11,954 nucleotides of DNA from GCA-2733415 sp964608925 (GCA_964608925.1 CAZSQD010000051.1:1-11954); one strand, 5' to 3'. Shown: positions 1 through 7,180, counted from the first letter of the stretch. A program made the numbers and translations. Notes: generated by a model from the letters alone, not told the origin.

Positions 1-523
1 TAGATTTTTTAATATTAGCTTGTGTAACTTCGTATAATTTTGATTCGGCTTTGTCTAATAAATCAAAAACATCGGTAGTTTCATCATAGGCATCTTCAAT
101 AATTTCGTTTGAAATTTTTATTAAACTACGTTGTATAAATTTTTGTAAAATAATACGGGAATGAAACTCAATATGTGCTGATGATGATACTTTTTGAGTT
201 AAGGAAATTAAGTAAAAATCGCCCCCTACCGCTTTTAACTTTTCATCTTTTTTTAATTGATTGGAAACTGTTAATATGTCAATAGGTTCAGAGTTTTCGA
301 ACAGTGTGTAAATGGCGTGAAAAATATACTGATGTGCTTGTTTATAAAAAGCATCTGGTTGTAAAATATCAATTACCTCATCAACTCCTTTTTTATCAAT
401 CATTAATGCACCTAACACAACTTGTTCTAAATCAAGTGCTTGAGGTGGTATTTTACCTTTTTCTAAATTGATAAGTGTACTTTTGTCAACTCGGTGTCCT
501 TGTATCGTTTTTGCTTTTTCCAT
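1..523 (-). CDS. dnaB: Replicative DNA helicase DnaB, N-terminal part (truncated by window edge)
   Basis: Translating the minus strand from the ATG at 523 gives an uninterrupted 174-residue N-terminus that continues past base 1. It begins MEKAKTIQGHRVDKS. Residues from about 27 (PPQALDLEQVVLGALMID) to about 130 match the helical DnaB N-terminal domain, which mediates hexamer assembly and primase contact. The segments ILQPDAFYKQAHQYIFHAI and ILTVSNQLKKDEKL are typical of that domain. The last part (DVFDLLDKAESKLYEV) is the linker helix leading to the RecA-like ATPase domain, so the Walker motifs lie outside the window. DnaB is the hexameric ATPase that unwinds DNA at the replication fork. The start is chosen because the conserved domain follows after about 25 residues, as in flavobacterial relatives. 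accA lies upstream on the same strand, with a strong terminator between them, so dnaB probably has its own promoter in 524-626. A direct repeat sits there at 566-586. Confidence 0.93.
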   Translation of the reverse strand, partial: MEKAKTIQGHRVDKSTLINLEKGKIPPQALDLEQVVLGALMIDKKGVDEVIDILQPDAFYKQAHQYIFHAIYTLFENSEPIDILTVSNQLKKDEKLKAVGGDFYLISLTQKVSSSAHIEFHSRIILQKFIQRSLIKISNEIIEDAYDETTDVFDLLDKAESKLYEVTQANIKKS

Positions 524-565
524 TGGTACGAAAGTACTATTTATTTATAGTTTTATTTGGGTTGA

Positions 566-586
566 GTAATGAACAGGTAATGAACA
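566..586 (-). repeat. 10-bp direct repeat with 11-bp period upstream of dnaB
   Basis: GTAATGAACA occurs at 566-575 and again at 577-586. On the dnaB strand this reads TGTTCATTAC, C, TGTTCATTAC. The copies are about one helical turn apart and lie 43-63 bases upstream of the dnaB start codon, so they could be a binding site for a regulator touching one face of the DNA. This is inference: the motif is not one I recognise (it is not a DnaA box). Confidence 0.5.
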
Positions 587-626
587 ATTAAGGTGTTAAT
601 AACTCTGTAATTTTGTTAATAGCGAT

Positions 627-658
627 AAAAAAACCGAAGTAATTACTTCGGTTTTTTT
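627..658 (-). terminator. Intrinsic terminator of accA
   Basis: This is a perfect 32-base palindrome. The core arms are ACCGAAGTAA and TTACTTCGGT, flanked by runs of seven A and seven T that give the U tract. It lies 24 bases beyond the accA stop codon on the minus strand. Because it is symmetric it could work in either direction, but no plus-strand gene lies upstream. It isolates accA transcription from dnaB. Confidence 0.85.
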
Positions 659-682
659 ATGAGGTATTGATTTTAAAAGCGT

Positions 683-1636
683 TTACTCATTAAAGTCACC
701 CATTTTTGAATATTTATCCATTCGTTGAGCTACCAATTTTGTTGGTGATAACTTTTCAAATTCTTGATATGCTTTTGTTATAGCTTCTTGTACGTTTTTA
801 AACACAGCTTCTTTATGACGATGTGCTCCCCCTATTGGTTCGGCTATAATTTCATCTACTACTTTTAAATTCATAGCATCTGTTGCAGTTAATTTTAAAG
901 CTTCTGCAGCGGTTTCTTTATGTTCCCAACTACGCCATAATATTGACGAACAGTTTTCTGGAGAAATTACGGAATACCATGCATTTTCTAACATTAATAT
1001 TTTATCTCCTACACCAATTCCTAATGCTCCTCCAGATGCTCCTTCTCCAATTATTACACAAATAATTGGCACTTTAAGGCGTGTCATTTCTAATATATTA
1101 CGTGCAATGGCTTCTCCTTGTCCTCTTTCTTCTGCTTCTAAACCTGGGTATGCTCCTGGAGTATCAATAAACGTTACTACGGGTAAACCAAATTTTTCTG
1201 CCGATTTCATTAAACGCAATGCTTTACGATATCCTTCTGGGTTTGCCATACCAAAATTACGGTATTGACGTGTTTTAGTATTATGCCCTTTTTGCTGACC
1301 AATAATCATAAATGATTGCCCATTTATTTTACCTAAACCACCAACCATGGCTTTATCATCCTTTACATTACGATCACCATGCAGTTCTTTAAAAGTATCT
1401 CCACATAAAGCCTTTATATACTCTAATGTATAAGGTCTTTCTGGGTGACGTGACATTTGCACACGTTGCCACGCAGAAAGATTTTTATAAATTTCTTTTT
1501 TAGTAGTATCTAATTTTTTTTGAATTTGTTTGCAAGTAGCCGTTACATCAACATCGCTTTCTTCGCCAATTAATGCACACTTTTCTAATTGCTCTTCTAA
1601 CTCCTGTATTGGAAGTTCAAAATCTAAATATTCCAT
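683..1636 (-). CDS. accA: Acetyl-CoA carboxylase carboxyltransferase subunit alpha
   Basis: This 317-residue protein has the normal length for AccA. AccA and AccD form the cytoplasmic carboxyltransferase that moves carboxylate from carboxybiotin-BCCP to acetyl-CoA, making malonyl-CoA for fatty-acid synthesis. Visible family blocks are the N-terminal helices (SAWQRVQMSRHPERPYTLEY, 54-73), GDRNVKDDKAMVGG (87-100), the GHNTKTRQYRNFGMANPEGY block (117-136), DTPGAYPG (158-165), the oxyanion-hole segment GEGASGGALG (198-207) and ISPENCSSILW (224-234). E. coli has ISPEGCASILW there; the G-to-N change looks like lineage variation. The start ATG follows AAAAGGATT, and a TATATTTG promoter element lies 33-40 bases upstream, so accA is probably transcribed alone. 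A terminator follows 24 bases after the stop. Confidence 0.97.
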   Translation of the reverse strand: MEYLDFELPIQELEEQLEKCALIGEESDVDVTATCKQIQKKLDTTKKEIYKNLSAWQRVQMSRHPERPYTLEYIKALCGDTFKELHGDRNVKDDKAMVGGLGKINGQSFMIIGQQKGHNTKTRQYRNFGMANPEGYRKALRLMKSAEKFGLPVVTFIDTPGAYPGLEAEERGQGEAIARNILEMTRLKVPIICVIIGEGASGGALGIGVGDKILMLENAWYSVISPENCSSILWRSWEHKETAAEALKLTATDAMNLKVVDEIIAEPIGGAHRHKEAVFKNVQEAITKAYQEFEKLSPTKLVAQRMDKYSKMGDFNE

Positions 1637-1668
1637 AATCCTTTTATTAAGATTTGTTTTCGTTATCG

Positions 1669-1676
1669 CAAATATA
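1669..1676 (-). promoter_or_regulatory. Candidate promoter -7 element of accA
   Basis: On the minus strand this reads TATATTTG, an exact match to the Bacteroidota -7 consensus TAnnTTTG, ending 32 bases before the accA ATG. I see no clear TTG -33 element at the expected spacing. The same ten bases (GCAAATATAA on the plus strand) occur in front of tgt. Confidence 0.55.
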
Positions 1677-1759
1677 AATACTTTCCTTTTCTTAATCGAT
1701 TAATAGCCTTTAAATTTCATCTGTTTTATAAAATTATCTTATAAACAACTAGAATACAA

Positions 1760-2653
1760 CTATTTAATTCGTTGTTTTTTACGCAATTTATAGACCCCAT
1801 TCACAACTACGGTTAGTAGTATAATAATTGCTCCTATATAAAAATTAGTGGTCATTTTTTCTGTTTCCGGAAAGATAATAACCGCCAGTATTATAGCATA
1901 TATGGGTTCTAAATTAATGGTTAACATTACAGTAAAAGCGCTTAATTGCTTCAGTAAATCTACCGAAACAATAAAGGCATAAGCCGTACAAACACTACTT
2001 AAAATAAAAATCCATAAATAATCAAGAGGTTGTATTATAAAAAATGATTCTGAAAATAATGTGCCATCAAAAGTAATATAAAGAGTTATTGCCAATACCC
2101 CAAAAAGGATTTCATAAAAAGAAATTACACTTGCTTTTTGTTCTTTTACAAAATCAACATTAAATACCGAAAATAAAGCTGATAAAAAGGAAGCTATTAA
2201 AGCATATACAATACCCAATTGCAATTGTATTGCGGAACTGTAAATAACATATAAACCTAGTATGGCAAGCAATCCGAAGCAAAACTCTATTCCATTTATT
2301 CGTTTTCTTTTAAATATAGCTTCTATAAAAATAGTAAAAAAAGCACCGGTACTCATGGTTGCTAATGCAATGGAAATATTAGAAATTTTTATGGCATAAA
2401 AAAAGGTAATCCAGTGCAAAGCTATTACAACACCTCCAAATAGGTATTGAAAAAATTGTTTTCTGGTAATGCGCAAGTTGTATTTTTTAAAAAGCACATA
2501 CGCTAACATTAATACACTTGCCAAACTCATCCTAAACCATACTAATGGTATGGCAGATACTGAAATTAACGCTCCTAAAATAGCGGTAAAACCCCAAATA
2601 AAAACAATAAGATGTAAAAGTAAATAACTTTTAAGTTTTGGAGCAATTGCCAT
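1760..2653 (-). CDS. EamA-family (drug/metabolite superfamily) transporter
   Basis: A 297-residue integral membrane protein made almost wholly of about ten hydrophobic segments, typical of the 10-TM EamA fold of two repeated five-helix units. Recognisable parts are the first helix with LIVFIWGFTAILG (15-27), the PLVWFRMSLA segment at the start of helix 2 (36-45), the end-of-helix stretch IALATMSTGAFFTIFIEAIF (95-114) and, in the second repeat, INLEPIYAIILAVII (246-260), which is the family's usual xEPxxA signature. The C-terminus is short and basic (YKLRKKQRIK). Members export amino acids, metabolites or drugs. The substrate cannot be read from sequence, so the specificity is open. It is the last gene of the tgt-permease-transporter unit, 63 bases behind the permease with no terminator visible between, so co-transcription is likely. 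I see no clear terminator between it and accA. Confidence 0.9.
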   Translation of the reverse strand: MAIAPKLKSYLLLHLIVFIWGFTAILGALISVSAIPLVWFRMSLASVLMLAYVLFKKYNLRITRKQFFQYLFGGVVIALHWITFFYAIKISNISIALATMSTGAFFTIFIEAIFKRKRINGIEFCFGLLAILGLYVIYSSAIQLQLGIVYALIASFLSALFSVFNVDFVKEQKASVISFYEILFGVLAITLYITFDGTLFSESFFIIQPLDYLWIFILSSVCTAYAFIVSVDLLKQLSAFTVMLTINLEPIYAIILAVIIFPETEKMTTNFYIGAIIILLTVVVNGVYKLRKKQRIK

Positions 2654-2716
2654 AAAAATTAGGTTTATTTTTAATAATATGCAGAAACAATCATCCCATA
2701 AAAAAGGGGCATACTT

Positions 2717-3796
2717 TTAACGTTTAGCTCTATTTAATAAAAATATAGCTAAAATACCAAAAATAATATTTGGCAACCAAACAGCTAACAACGGGTTAAA
2801 CCCTGATTGCTCTGCCATTACACTAAATATTTTATCCATAAATACAAATATAAAAGCCAATGCAATACCCAATGCCAAGTTTACCCCCATACCGCCTCTA
2901 CGTTTCATAGCAGATACCGCTACCGCAATAATAGTTAGTATAAATGCTGAAAATGGTATACTCCATCGTTTGTATTTTACCACTTCATACCTATTTACAC
3001 TTGCAGATCCTAAGCGTTTTTCTTTTTCAATAAATTTTATTAAATCAGGGTAATTTAAGGTTTCTGCAATGTATTTTACAGGTGTTAAAGCGTCTAATTC
3101 AAAATTAAAAATAGTATCCTTTCTTCTTTTTTTAATAATAACGTCGTCATGTTCTCCTATTTCTCGCAATACGTAATTGGTTAAACGATATACGGAGTCT
3201 TTTGGGCGAAACTGTATTTTAGAAGCACTTATTTTATGAGTAAGTTGACTCCCTTCAAAATGTTCCAACGTAAAATTATAAGCCGATTGATTTTTGGAAT
3301 CAAAACTGGAAGCATATATGAACTCATTATCATTGAGTTGCCTAAAAACCTCCCCTGTTTCTCTATCTTTCCTTCCTTTATGCAATTGATTATAAATAAA
3401 CTCATTGTACTTTCTACTGGCATCTGGCAATACAAACATCCCAATTACAAAAAAGAAAATAGCAATAAAAGTAGACCCGATTAAATATGGTCTTAAAAAA
3501 CGAGTAAAAGAAATACCTGAACTTAAAATAGCAATAATTTCAGTTTTATTGGCTAATTTTGAAGTAAACCATATTACAGATAAAAATAAAAATAACGGAA
3601 ATAATAAATAGCCCATATGTATGGTGAAATTCCCATAATATCCCATAATAGCTAAAAAAGCAACTTTATTTTCAATCATATTATCTACCTTTTCGGATAG
3701 ATTTGCCATTATCCCGATAGGAATAAATAGCAGTAACATGGTGAAAAATGTACCTAAATAGCGTTTTAATATGTATTTATCTATAATTTTTAGCAT
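2717..3796 (-). CDS. LptF/LptG (YjgP/YjgQ) family lipopolysaccharide-export permease
   Basis: A 359-residue protein with the LptF/G layout: three N-terminal membrane helices (about 15-33, 59-78, 103-123), a soluble periplasmic beta-rich domain (about 130-275) and three C-terminal helices (about 278-297, 304-322, 335-354). The N-terminus IIDKYILKRYLGTF is the family's usual opening. The stretch SKLANKTEIIAILSSGISF (79-97) between helices 2 and 3 matches the cytoplasmic loop that contacts the LptB ATPase. KRWSIPFSAFILTIIAVAVS and RRGGMGVNLALGIALAFIFV are the C-terminal family blocks. With LptB and a partner permease it should extract lipopolysaccharide from the inner membrane and pass it to the Lpt bridge. 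I cannot decide between LptF and LptG from sequence; no partner is in the window. It starts within the tgt stop codon (TAATG, one shared base), so translation is probably coupled to tgt. Confidence 0.93.
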   Translation of the reverse strand: MLKIIDKYILKRYLGTFFTMLLLFIPIGIMANLSEKVDNMIENKVAFLAIMGYYGNFTIHMGYLLFPLFLFLSVIWFTSKLANKTEIIAILSSGISFTRFLRPYLIGSTFIAIFFFVIGMFVLPDASRKYNEFIYNQLHKGRKDRETGEVFRQLNDNEFIYASSFDSKNQSAYNFTLEHFEGSQLTHKISASKIQFRPKDSVYRLTNYVLREIGEHDDVIIKKRRKDTIFNFELDALTPVKYIAETLNYPDLIKFIEKEKRLGSASVNRYEVVKYKRWSIPFSAFILTIIAVAVSAMKRRGGMGVNLALGIALAFIFVFMDKIFSVMAEQSGFNPLLAVWLPNIIFGILAIFLLNRAKR

Positions 3797-4926
3797 TACA
3801 AGCGCTTATCCATTTGTTTTACCATTTTGTCTTTCCAAGCTCTAAAATCACCTGCAATAATATGTTTACGTGCTTCACGTGTTAGCCATAAATAGAATCC
3901 TAAATTATGTATGGTTGCTATTTGTTTTCCTAACATTTCATTTACCGTAAATAAATGACGTACATAAGCTTTAGAATAATAGGTATCTACCCAAGTGATT
4001 CCCATTTCATCTATTGCAGAAAAATCAGCTTCCCATTTCTTATTTTTAATATTAATAGTACCGTGAGCAGTAAATAACATTCCGTTACGTGCATTACGTG
4101 TTGGCATAACACAATCAAACATATCTACACCCAAAGCAATGTTTTCTAATATATTAATAGGAGTACCTACGCCCATTAAATAACGTGGTTTGTCTTCTGG
4201 TAAAATACTACACACAATATCAGTCATTTCATACATTTCTGGTGCAGGTTCCCCTACGGATAACCCTCCAATTGCATTACCTACTGCTCCTGAATTGGCA
4301 ATATATTCGGCTGATTGTTCCCGTAAATCTTTATAAGTACTTCCTTGAACTATTGGAAAAAACGCTTGATCAAAACCATATTTTGTTGGTGTTTTTGCGT
4401 TATGTGCAATACACCTATCCAACCACCTATGCGTCATGTGCATAGATCGTTTGGCGTAATGATAATCACATGGGTATGGTGTACACTCATCAAAAGCCAT
4501 AAAAATATCAGCTCCAATACTACGTTGTACATCCATTGAAAATTCTGGTGAAAAAAAATGTGTAGAACCATCAATATGACTCTTAAATTTTACGCCTTCT
4601 TCTTTAATTTTTCGGTTTGCAGATAAAGAATATACTTGATATCCTCCTGAATCGGTTAACAAAGGTCTCTCCCAATTCATAAATTTATGCAACCCTCCTG
4701 CTTTTTCTAAAATTTCAGTACCAGGTCTTAAATATAAATGATAGGTGTTACCTAAAATAATGTCAGGATTTATTTCATCCGTCAATTCTTTTTGATGTAC
4801 TCCTTTTACAGTACCAATAGTACCTACAGGCATAAATATTGGGGTTTCAATAACACCATGTGCTGTTGTCATTTTACCCGCTCTCGCTTTTGAAAGCGCA
4901 TCTTTTTTGTTTATTTCAAATTGCAT
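3796..4926 (-). CDS. tgt: Queuine/preQ1 tRNA-ribosyltransferase (tRNA-guanine transglycosylase)
   Basis: A 376-residue Tgt that exchanges guanine-34 in GUN-anticodon tRNAs for preQ1, the base-insertion step of queuosine synthesis. Conserved blocks: NTYHLYLRPG (60-69), LTDSGGYQVYSL (90-101, with the general acid/base Asp92), FDECTPYP (145-152), VQGSTYKDLR (193-202), AIGGLSVGEP (218-227) and FDCVMPTRNARNG (270-282, with nucleophile Asp271). Cys148 and Val224 match residues associated with preQ1 binding in bacterial enzymes. Oddity: where E. coli has the zinc ligands C-x-C-x2-C, this protein has G309, T311 and D314 (segment GITWVD) in an otherwise well-aligned stretch ending YSKAYVRHL. Only the fourth ligand, His340 in TIHNL, remains. 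From memory this resembles other Bacteroidota Tgts, so it is likely a lineage trait, not decay. It is the first gene of a three-gene minus-strand unit, with a TATATTTG element upstream. Confidence 0.96.
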   Translation of the reverse strand: MQFEINKKDALSKARAGKMTTAHGVIETPIFMPVGTIGTVKGVHQKELTDEINPDIILGNTYHLYLRPGTEILEKAGGLHKFMNWERPLLTDSGGYQVYSLSANRKIKEEGVKFKSHIDGSTHFFSPEFSMDVQRSIGADIFMAFDECTPYPCDYHYAKRSMHMTHRWLDRCIAHNAKTPTKYGFDQAFFPIVQGSTYKDLREQSAEYIANSGAVGNAIGGLSVGEPAPEMYEMTDIVCSILPEDKPRYLMGVGTPINILENIALGVDMFDCVMPTRNARNGMLFTAHGTINIKNKKWEADFSAIDEMGITWVDTYYSKAYVRHLFTVNEMLGKQIATIHNLGFYLWLTREARKHIIAGDFRAWKDKMVKQMDKRL

Positions 4927-4947
4927 ATATCAAATTCAATGTATTGG

Positions 4948-4955
4948 CAAATATA
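4948..4955 (-). promoter_or_regulatory. Candidate promoter -7 element of the tgt operon
   Basis: On the minus strand this reads TATATTTG, matching TAnnTTTG, ending 21 bases before the tgt ATG. No TTG is visible at the -33 position. It is back-to-back with the transketolase promoter at 5039-5069 in the 164-base divergent region. Confidence 0.55.
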
Positions 4956-5038
4956 ACAACTTAACCATAAGATATTCTTAATAAAAACAAAATTGTTAGT
5001 AAAATGCTTTTTTCGTTAATAAATGATATGAGCATAAC

Positions 5039-5069
5039 TTTGGGATAGCAAATAAAAATCTTATTTTTG
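5039..5069 (+). promoter_or_regulatory. Bacteroidota consensus promoter of the transketolase genes
   Basis: TTTG at 5039-5042 is followed by exactly 19 bases and then TATTTTTG at 5062-5069. This is a full match to the Bacteroidota primary-sigma promoter (TTTG -33, TAnnTTTG -7). It ends 21 bases before the ATG at 5091. The complete match fits a strongly expressed central-metabolism gene. Confidence 0.82.
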
Positions 5070-5090
5070 ACGAATAAATAAAATCACAAC

Positions 5091-5936
5091 ATGTCAATAA
5101 CACAATTAGAAAAACAAGTTACTCAAGTACGTAGAGATATTGTACGTATGGTTCATAAAGTAAGCTCTGGTCATCCTGGAGGTTCTTTAGGATGTGCTGA
5201 ATTTTTAGTTTCTCTTTATGGAGAAGTCTTAAAAAAAGATGCCAAAAATTTTACAATAGACGGTAAAAATGAAGATTTATTTTTTCTGTCAAACGGGCAT
5301 ATTTCTCCTGTATTATATAGTGTATTAGCACGTAATGAATATTTTCCTGTACAAGAATTAAACACTTTTAGATTGTTAAATTCTCGCTTACAAGGGCACC
5401 CAACTACCCATGATGGCTTAGAGGGTATACGTATTGCATCTGGTTCTTTAGGGCAAGGAATGAGTGTTGCTATTGGCGCATCATTAGCCAAAAAATTAAA
5501 TGGAGAAGATACTACCATTTATAGTTTACACGGTGATGGTGAATTGCAAGAAGGTCAAAATTGGGAAGCCATTATGTACGCTGCAGGTAATAATATAGAT
5601 AATTACATTGCCACGATTGATTACAATAAAAAACAAATTGATGGTGCTACAGATACTGTTTTACCATTAGGAAGTTTAAAAGCTAAATTTGAAGCTTTTG
5701 GATGGATTGTTTTAGAGATAGAAAAAGGAAATGATATTGATGCTATTTTAAAAGGTTTAGCGCTTGCCAAAAGTAAATTAGGTAACGGTAAACCCGTTTG
5801 TATTTTATTACATACGGAAATGGGTAATGGTGTTGACTTTATGATGGGCACACATGCGTGGCATGGTAAAGCCCCTAATGATGAGCAATTGGAAAGTGCT
5901 TTAGCGCAAAACCCAGAAACTTTAGGTGACTATTAA
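5091..5936 (+). CDS. Transketolase, N-terminal (ThDP-diphosphate-binding) subunit
   Basis: A 281-residue protein equal to the first domain of a full-length transketolase. Visible features: SSGHPGGSLGCAEFLV (25-40), the LSNGHISPVLYSVL block (66-79), ASGSLGQGMSVAIGASLA (116-133) and the thiamin-diphosphate/metal motif starting GDGELQEGQNWEA (148-160) and ending near DYNKKQIDG (177-185). THAWHGKAPND (254-264) is the usual end of this domain. It cannot act alone: the pyrimidine-binding and C-terminal domains are supplied by the next gene. Together they transfer two-carbon ketol units between sugar phosphates in the non-oxidative pentose phosphate pathway. Split transketolases are known in Bacteroidota and archaea, so the split is not damage. 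The gene follows a perfect promoter. A 65-base hairpin-bearing spacer separates it from its partner. Confidence 0.95.
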   Translation: MSITQLEKQVTQVRRDIVRMVHKVSSGHPGGSLGCAEFLVSLYGEVLKKDAKNFTIDGKNEDLFFLSNGHISPVLYSVLARNEYFPVQELNTFRLLNSRLQGHPTTHDGLEGIRIASGSLGQGMSVAIGASLAKKLNGEDTTIYSLHGDGELQEGQNWEAIMYAAGNNIDNYIATIDYNKKQIDGATDTVLPLGSLKAKFEAFGWIVLEIEKGNDIDAILKGLALAKSKLGNGKPVCILLHTEMGNGVDFMMGTHAWHGKAPNDEQLESALAQNPETLGDY

Positions 5937-5956
5937 TCGCGGGGCGATGGCCAAAT
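5936..5956 (+). repeat. Post-stop hairpin element with GCCAAAT tail, copy 1
   Basis: The arms ATCGC (5936-5940, whose first A is the last base of the stop codon) and GCGAT (5944-5948) enclose loop GGG. They are followed by one base and GCCAAAT (5950-5956). A second copy with a different stem but the same plan lies behind the M61 gene (9214-9234). No T tract follows, so it is not an ordinary terminator; it sits inside the transketolase operon. Confidence 0.5.
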
Positions 5957-5980
5957 AAAATAATTTAAGCATTAAAAAAT

Positions 5981-5993
5981 ATCGCTTTAGCGA
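5981..5993 (+). repeat. Small hairpin before the second transketolase gene
   Basis: ATCGC, TTTA, GCGA lies nine bases before the ATG at 6002. Its arms are the same as those of the hairpin at 5936-5948 (ATCGC, GGG, GCGAT), so the arms of the two hairpins could also pair with each other. A role in setting the translation or mRNA stability of the second subunit is possible but not shown. Confidence 0.4.
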
Positions 5994-6001
5994 AAGAGAT
6001 T

Positions 6002-6955
6002 ATGAAAAAACATATAGACCAAGGAAAAAATGATACACGTTCTGGTTTTGGAGCAGGTTTAGCAGAGTTAGGAAGAACAAACCCTAACGTTGTAGCACTT
6101 TGTGCTGACCTTATTGGTTCCTTAAAAATGGATAAATTTATTGAAGAAAACCCTGAACGTTTTTTTCAAATTGGTATTGCCGAAGCCAACATGATGTGTA
6201 TTGCTGCGGGGTTAACCATTGGTGGCAAAATACCTTTTACAGGTACTTTTGCTGCATTTTCAACTGGTAGAGTTTATGATCAAATACGTCAATCAATTGC
6301 CTATTCTGGTAAAAATGTGAAAATTTGTGCTTCGCATGCAGGCGTAACTTTAGGGGAAGATGGTGCTACACACCAAATTTTAGAAGACATTGGTTTAATG
6401 AAAATGTTACCTGGTATGGTAGTTATTAATCCTTGTGATTATAACCAAACTAAAGCAGCTACCATTGCTATTGCTGATTATGATGGTCCTGTTTACTTGC
6501 GTTTTGGACGTCCAAAAGTAGCCAACTTTACTCCTGTAGATCAAAAATTTGAAATAGGGAAAGCGGTACAATTAACGGAAGGTACAGATGTTACTATTGT
6601 TGCAACAGGACATTTAGTTTGGGAAGCTTTACAAGCTGCAGAACAATTAGAAGCAGACGGAATTAGTGCAGAAGTAATCAATATTCACACCATAAAACCA
6701 TTGGATGATGCTGCCATATTAAAATCGGTTGCAAAAACAGGTTGTATTGTTACTGCAGAAGAACATAACTTTTTAGGAGGTTTAGGTGAAAGTGTGGCAC
6801 GTGTATTAGCGTTAAACACACCTACTCCACAAGAGTTTGTAGCTACTAATGATACTTTTGGAGAATCTGGTACGCCAGCACAATTAATGGAAAAATATGG
6901 CTTAAATGACAAAGCAATTGTTGCTGCTGTTAAAAAAGTAATTAAAAGAAAATAG
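6002..6955 (+). CDS. Transketolase, C-terminal (pyrimidine-binding plus C-terminal domain) subunit
   Basis: A 317-residue protein matching the second and third domains of transketolase. The pyrimidine-binding domain (about 10-175) contains FQIGIAEANMMCIAAGL (55-71), in which Glu61 is the catalytic glutamate that activates the thiamin aminopyrimidine, and SHAGVTLGEDGATHQ (111-125). The C-terminal domain (about 185-310) has TDVTIVATGHLVWEAL (195-210), INIHTIKPLD (226-235), TAEEHNFLGGLGE (251-263) and the final FGESGTPAQLMEKYGL (286-301). The protein also resembles the C-terminal half of DXS, but the combination with the upstream N-terminal subunit indicates transketolase. The two proteins should form a heteromer with the active site at their interface. 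The gene starts 65 bases behind its partner and is followed by an AT-rich 3' region and two terminators. Confidence 0.95.
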   Translation: MKKHIDQGKNDTRSGFGAGLAELGRTNPNVVALCADLIGSLKMDKFIEENPERFFQIGIAEANMMCIAAGLTIGGKIPFTGTFAAFSTGRVYDQIRQSIAYSGKNVKICASHAGVTLGEDGATHQILEDIGLMKMLPGMVVINPCDYNQTKAATIAIADYDGPVYLRFGRPKVANFTPVDQKFEIGKAVQLTEGTDVTIVATGHLVWEALQAAEQLEADGISAEVINIHTIKPLDDAAILKSVAKTGCIVTAEEHNFLGGLGESVARVLALNTPTPQEFVATNDTFGESGTPAQLMEKYGLNDKAIVAAVKKVIKRK

Positions 6956-7098
6956 GTAATTTAATAAATAGTTTTATATGTTGCAACATCAAATAGATAA
7001 CATAAGTTAATATACAACTTTAAATATATTAAGATTAATTATAATCTTTAAACGTTAAATACTTTTTTTCAGAGTGTTTTTTTATAGTTAATTACCCC

Positions 7099-7126
7099 GA
7101 AAAACTGCCAGAAATGGCAGTTTTTC
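7099..7126 (+). terminator. Intrinsic terminator of the transketolase operon
   Basis: A 12-bp perfect stem (GAAAAACTGCCA and TGGCAGTTTTTC) with a GAAA tetraloop. The T run is in the 3' arm and is followed by TATTTTTA. It lies about 144 bases after the stop of the second transketolase gene. Confidence 0.85.
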
Positions 7127-7144
7127 TATTTTTATCACATCATC

Positions 7145-7180
7145 AAAAAAGCAACTTAATTTCTTAAGTTGCTTTTTTTT
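7145..7180 (+). terminator. Second tandem intrinsic terminator
   Basis: A 15-bp perfect stem (AAAAAAGCAACTTAA and TTAAGTTGCTTTTTT) with loop TTTC and a run of eight T. It lies 18 bases beyond the first terminator and probably backs it up, protecting the M61 gene from read-through. Confidence 0.85.

Noticed and set aside
2654..2716. Possible terminator between the LptF/G-type permease and the EamA transporter
   Set aside because: Only a three-base CCC/GGG pairing is visible around a T run. This is too weak, so the genes are treated as one transcript.
5216..5518. Minus-strand 100-codon frame inside the first transketolase gene
   Set aside because: It lies wholly opposite conserved transketolase sequence; the composition is that of a shadow frame.
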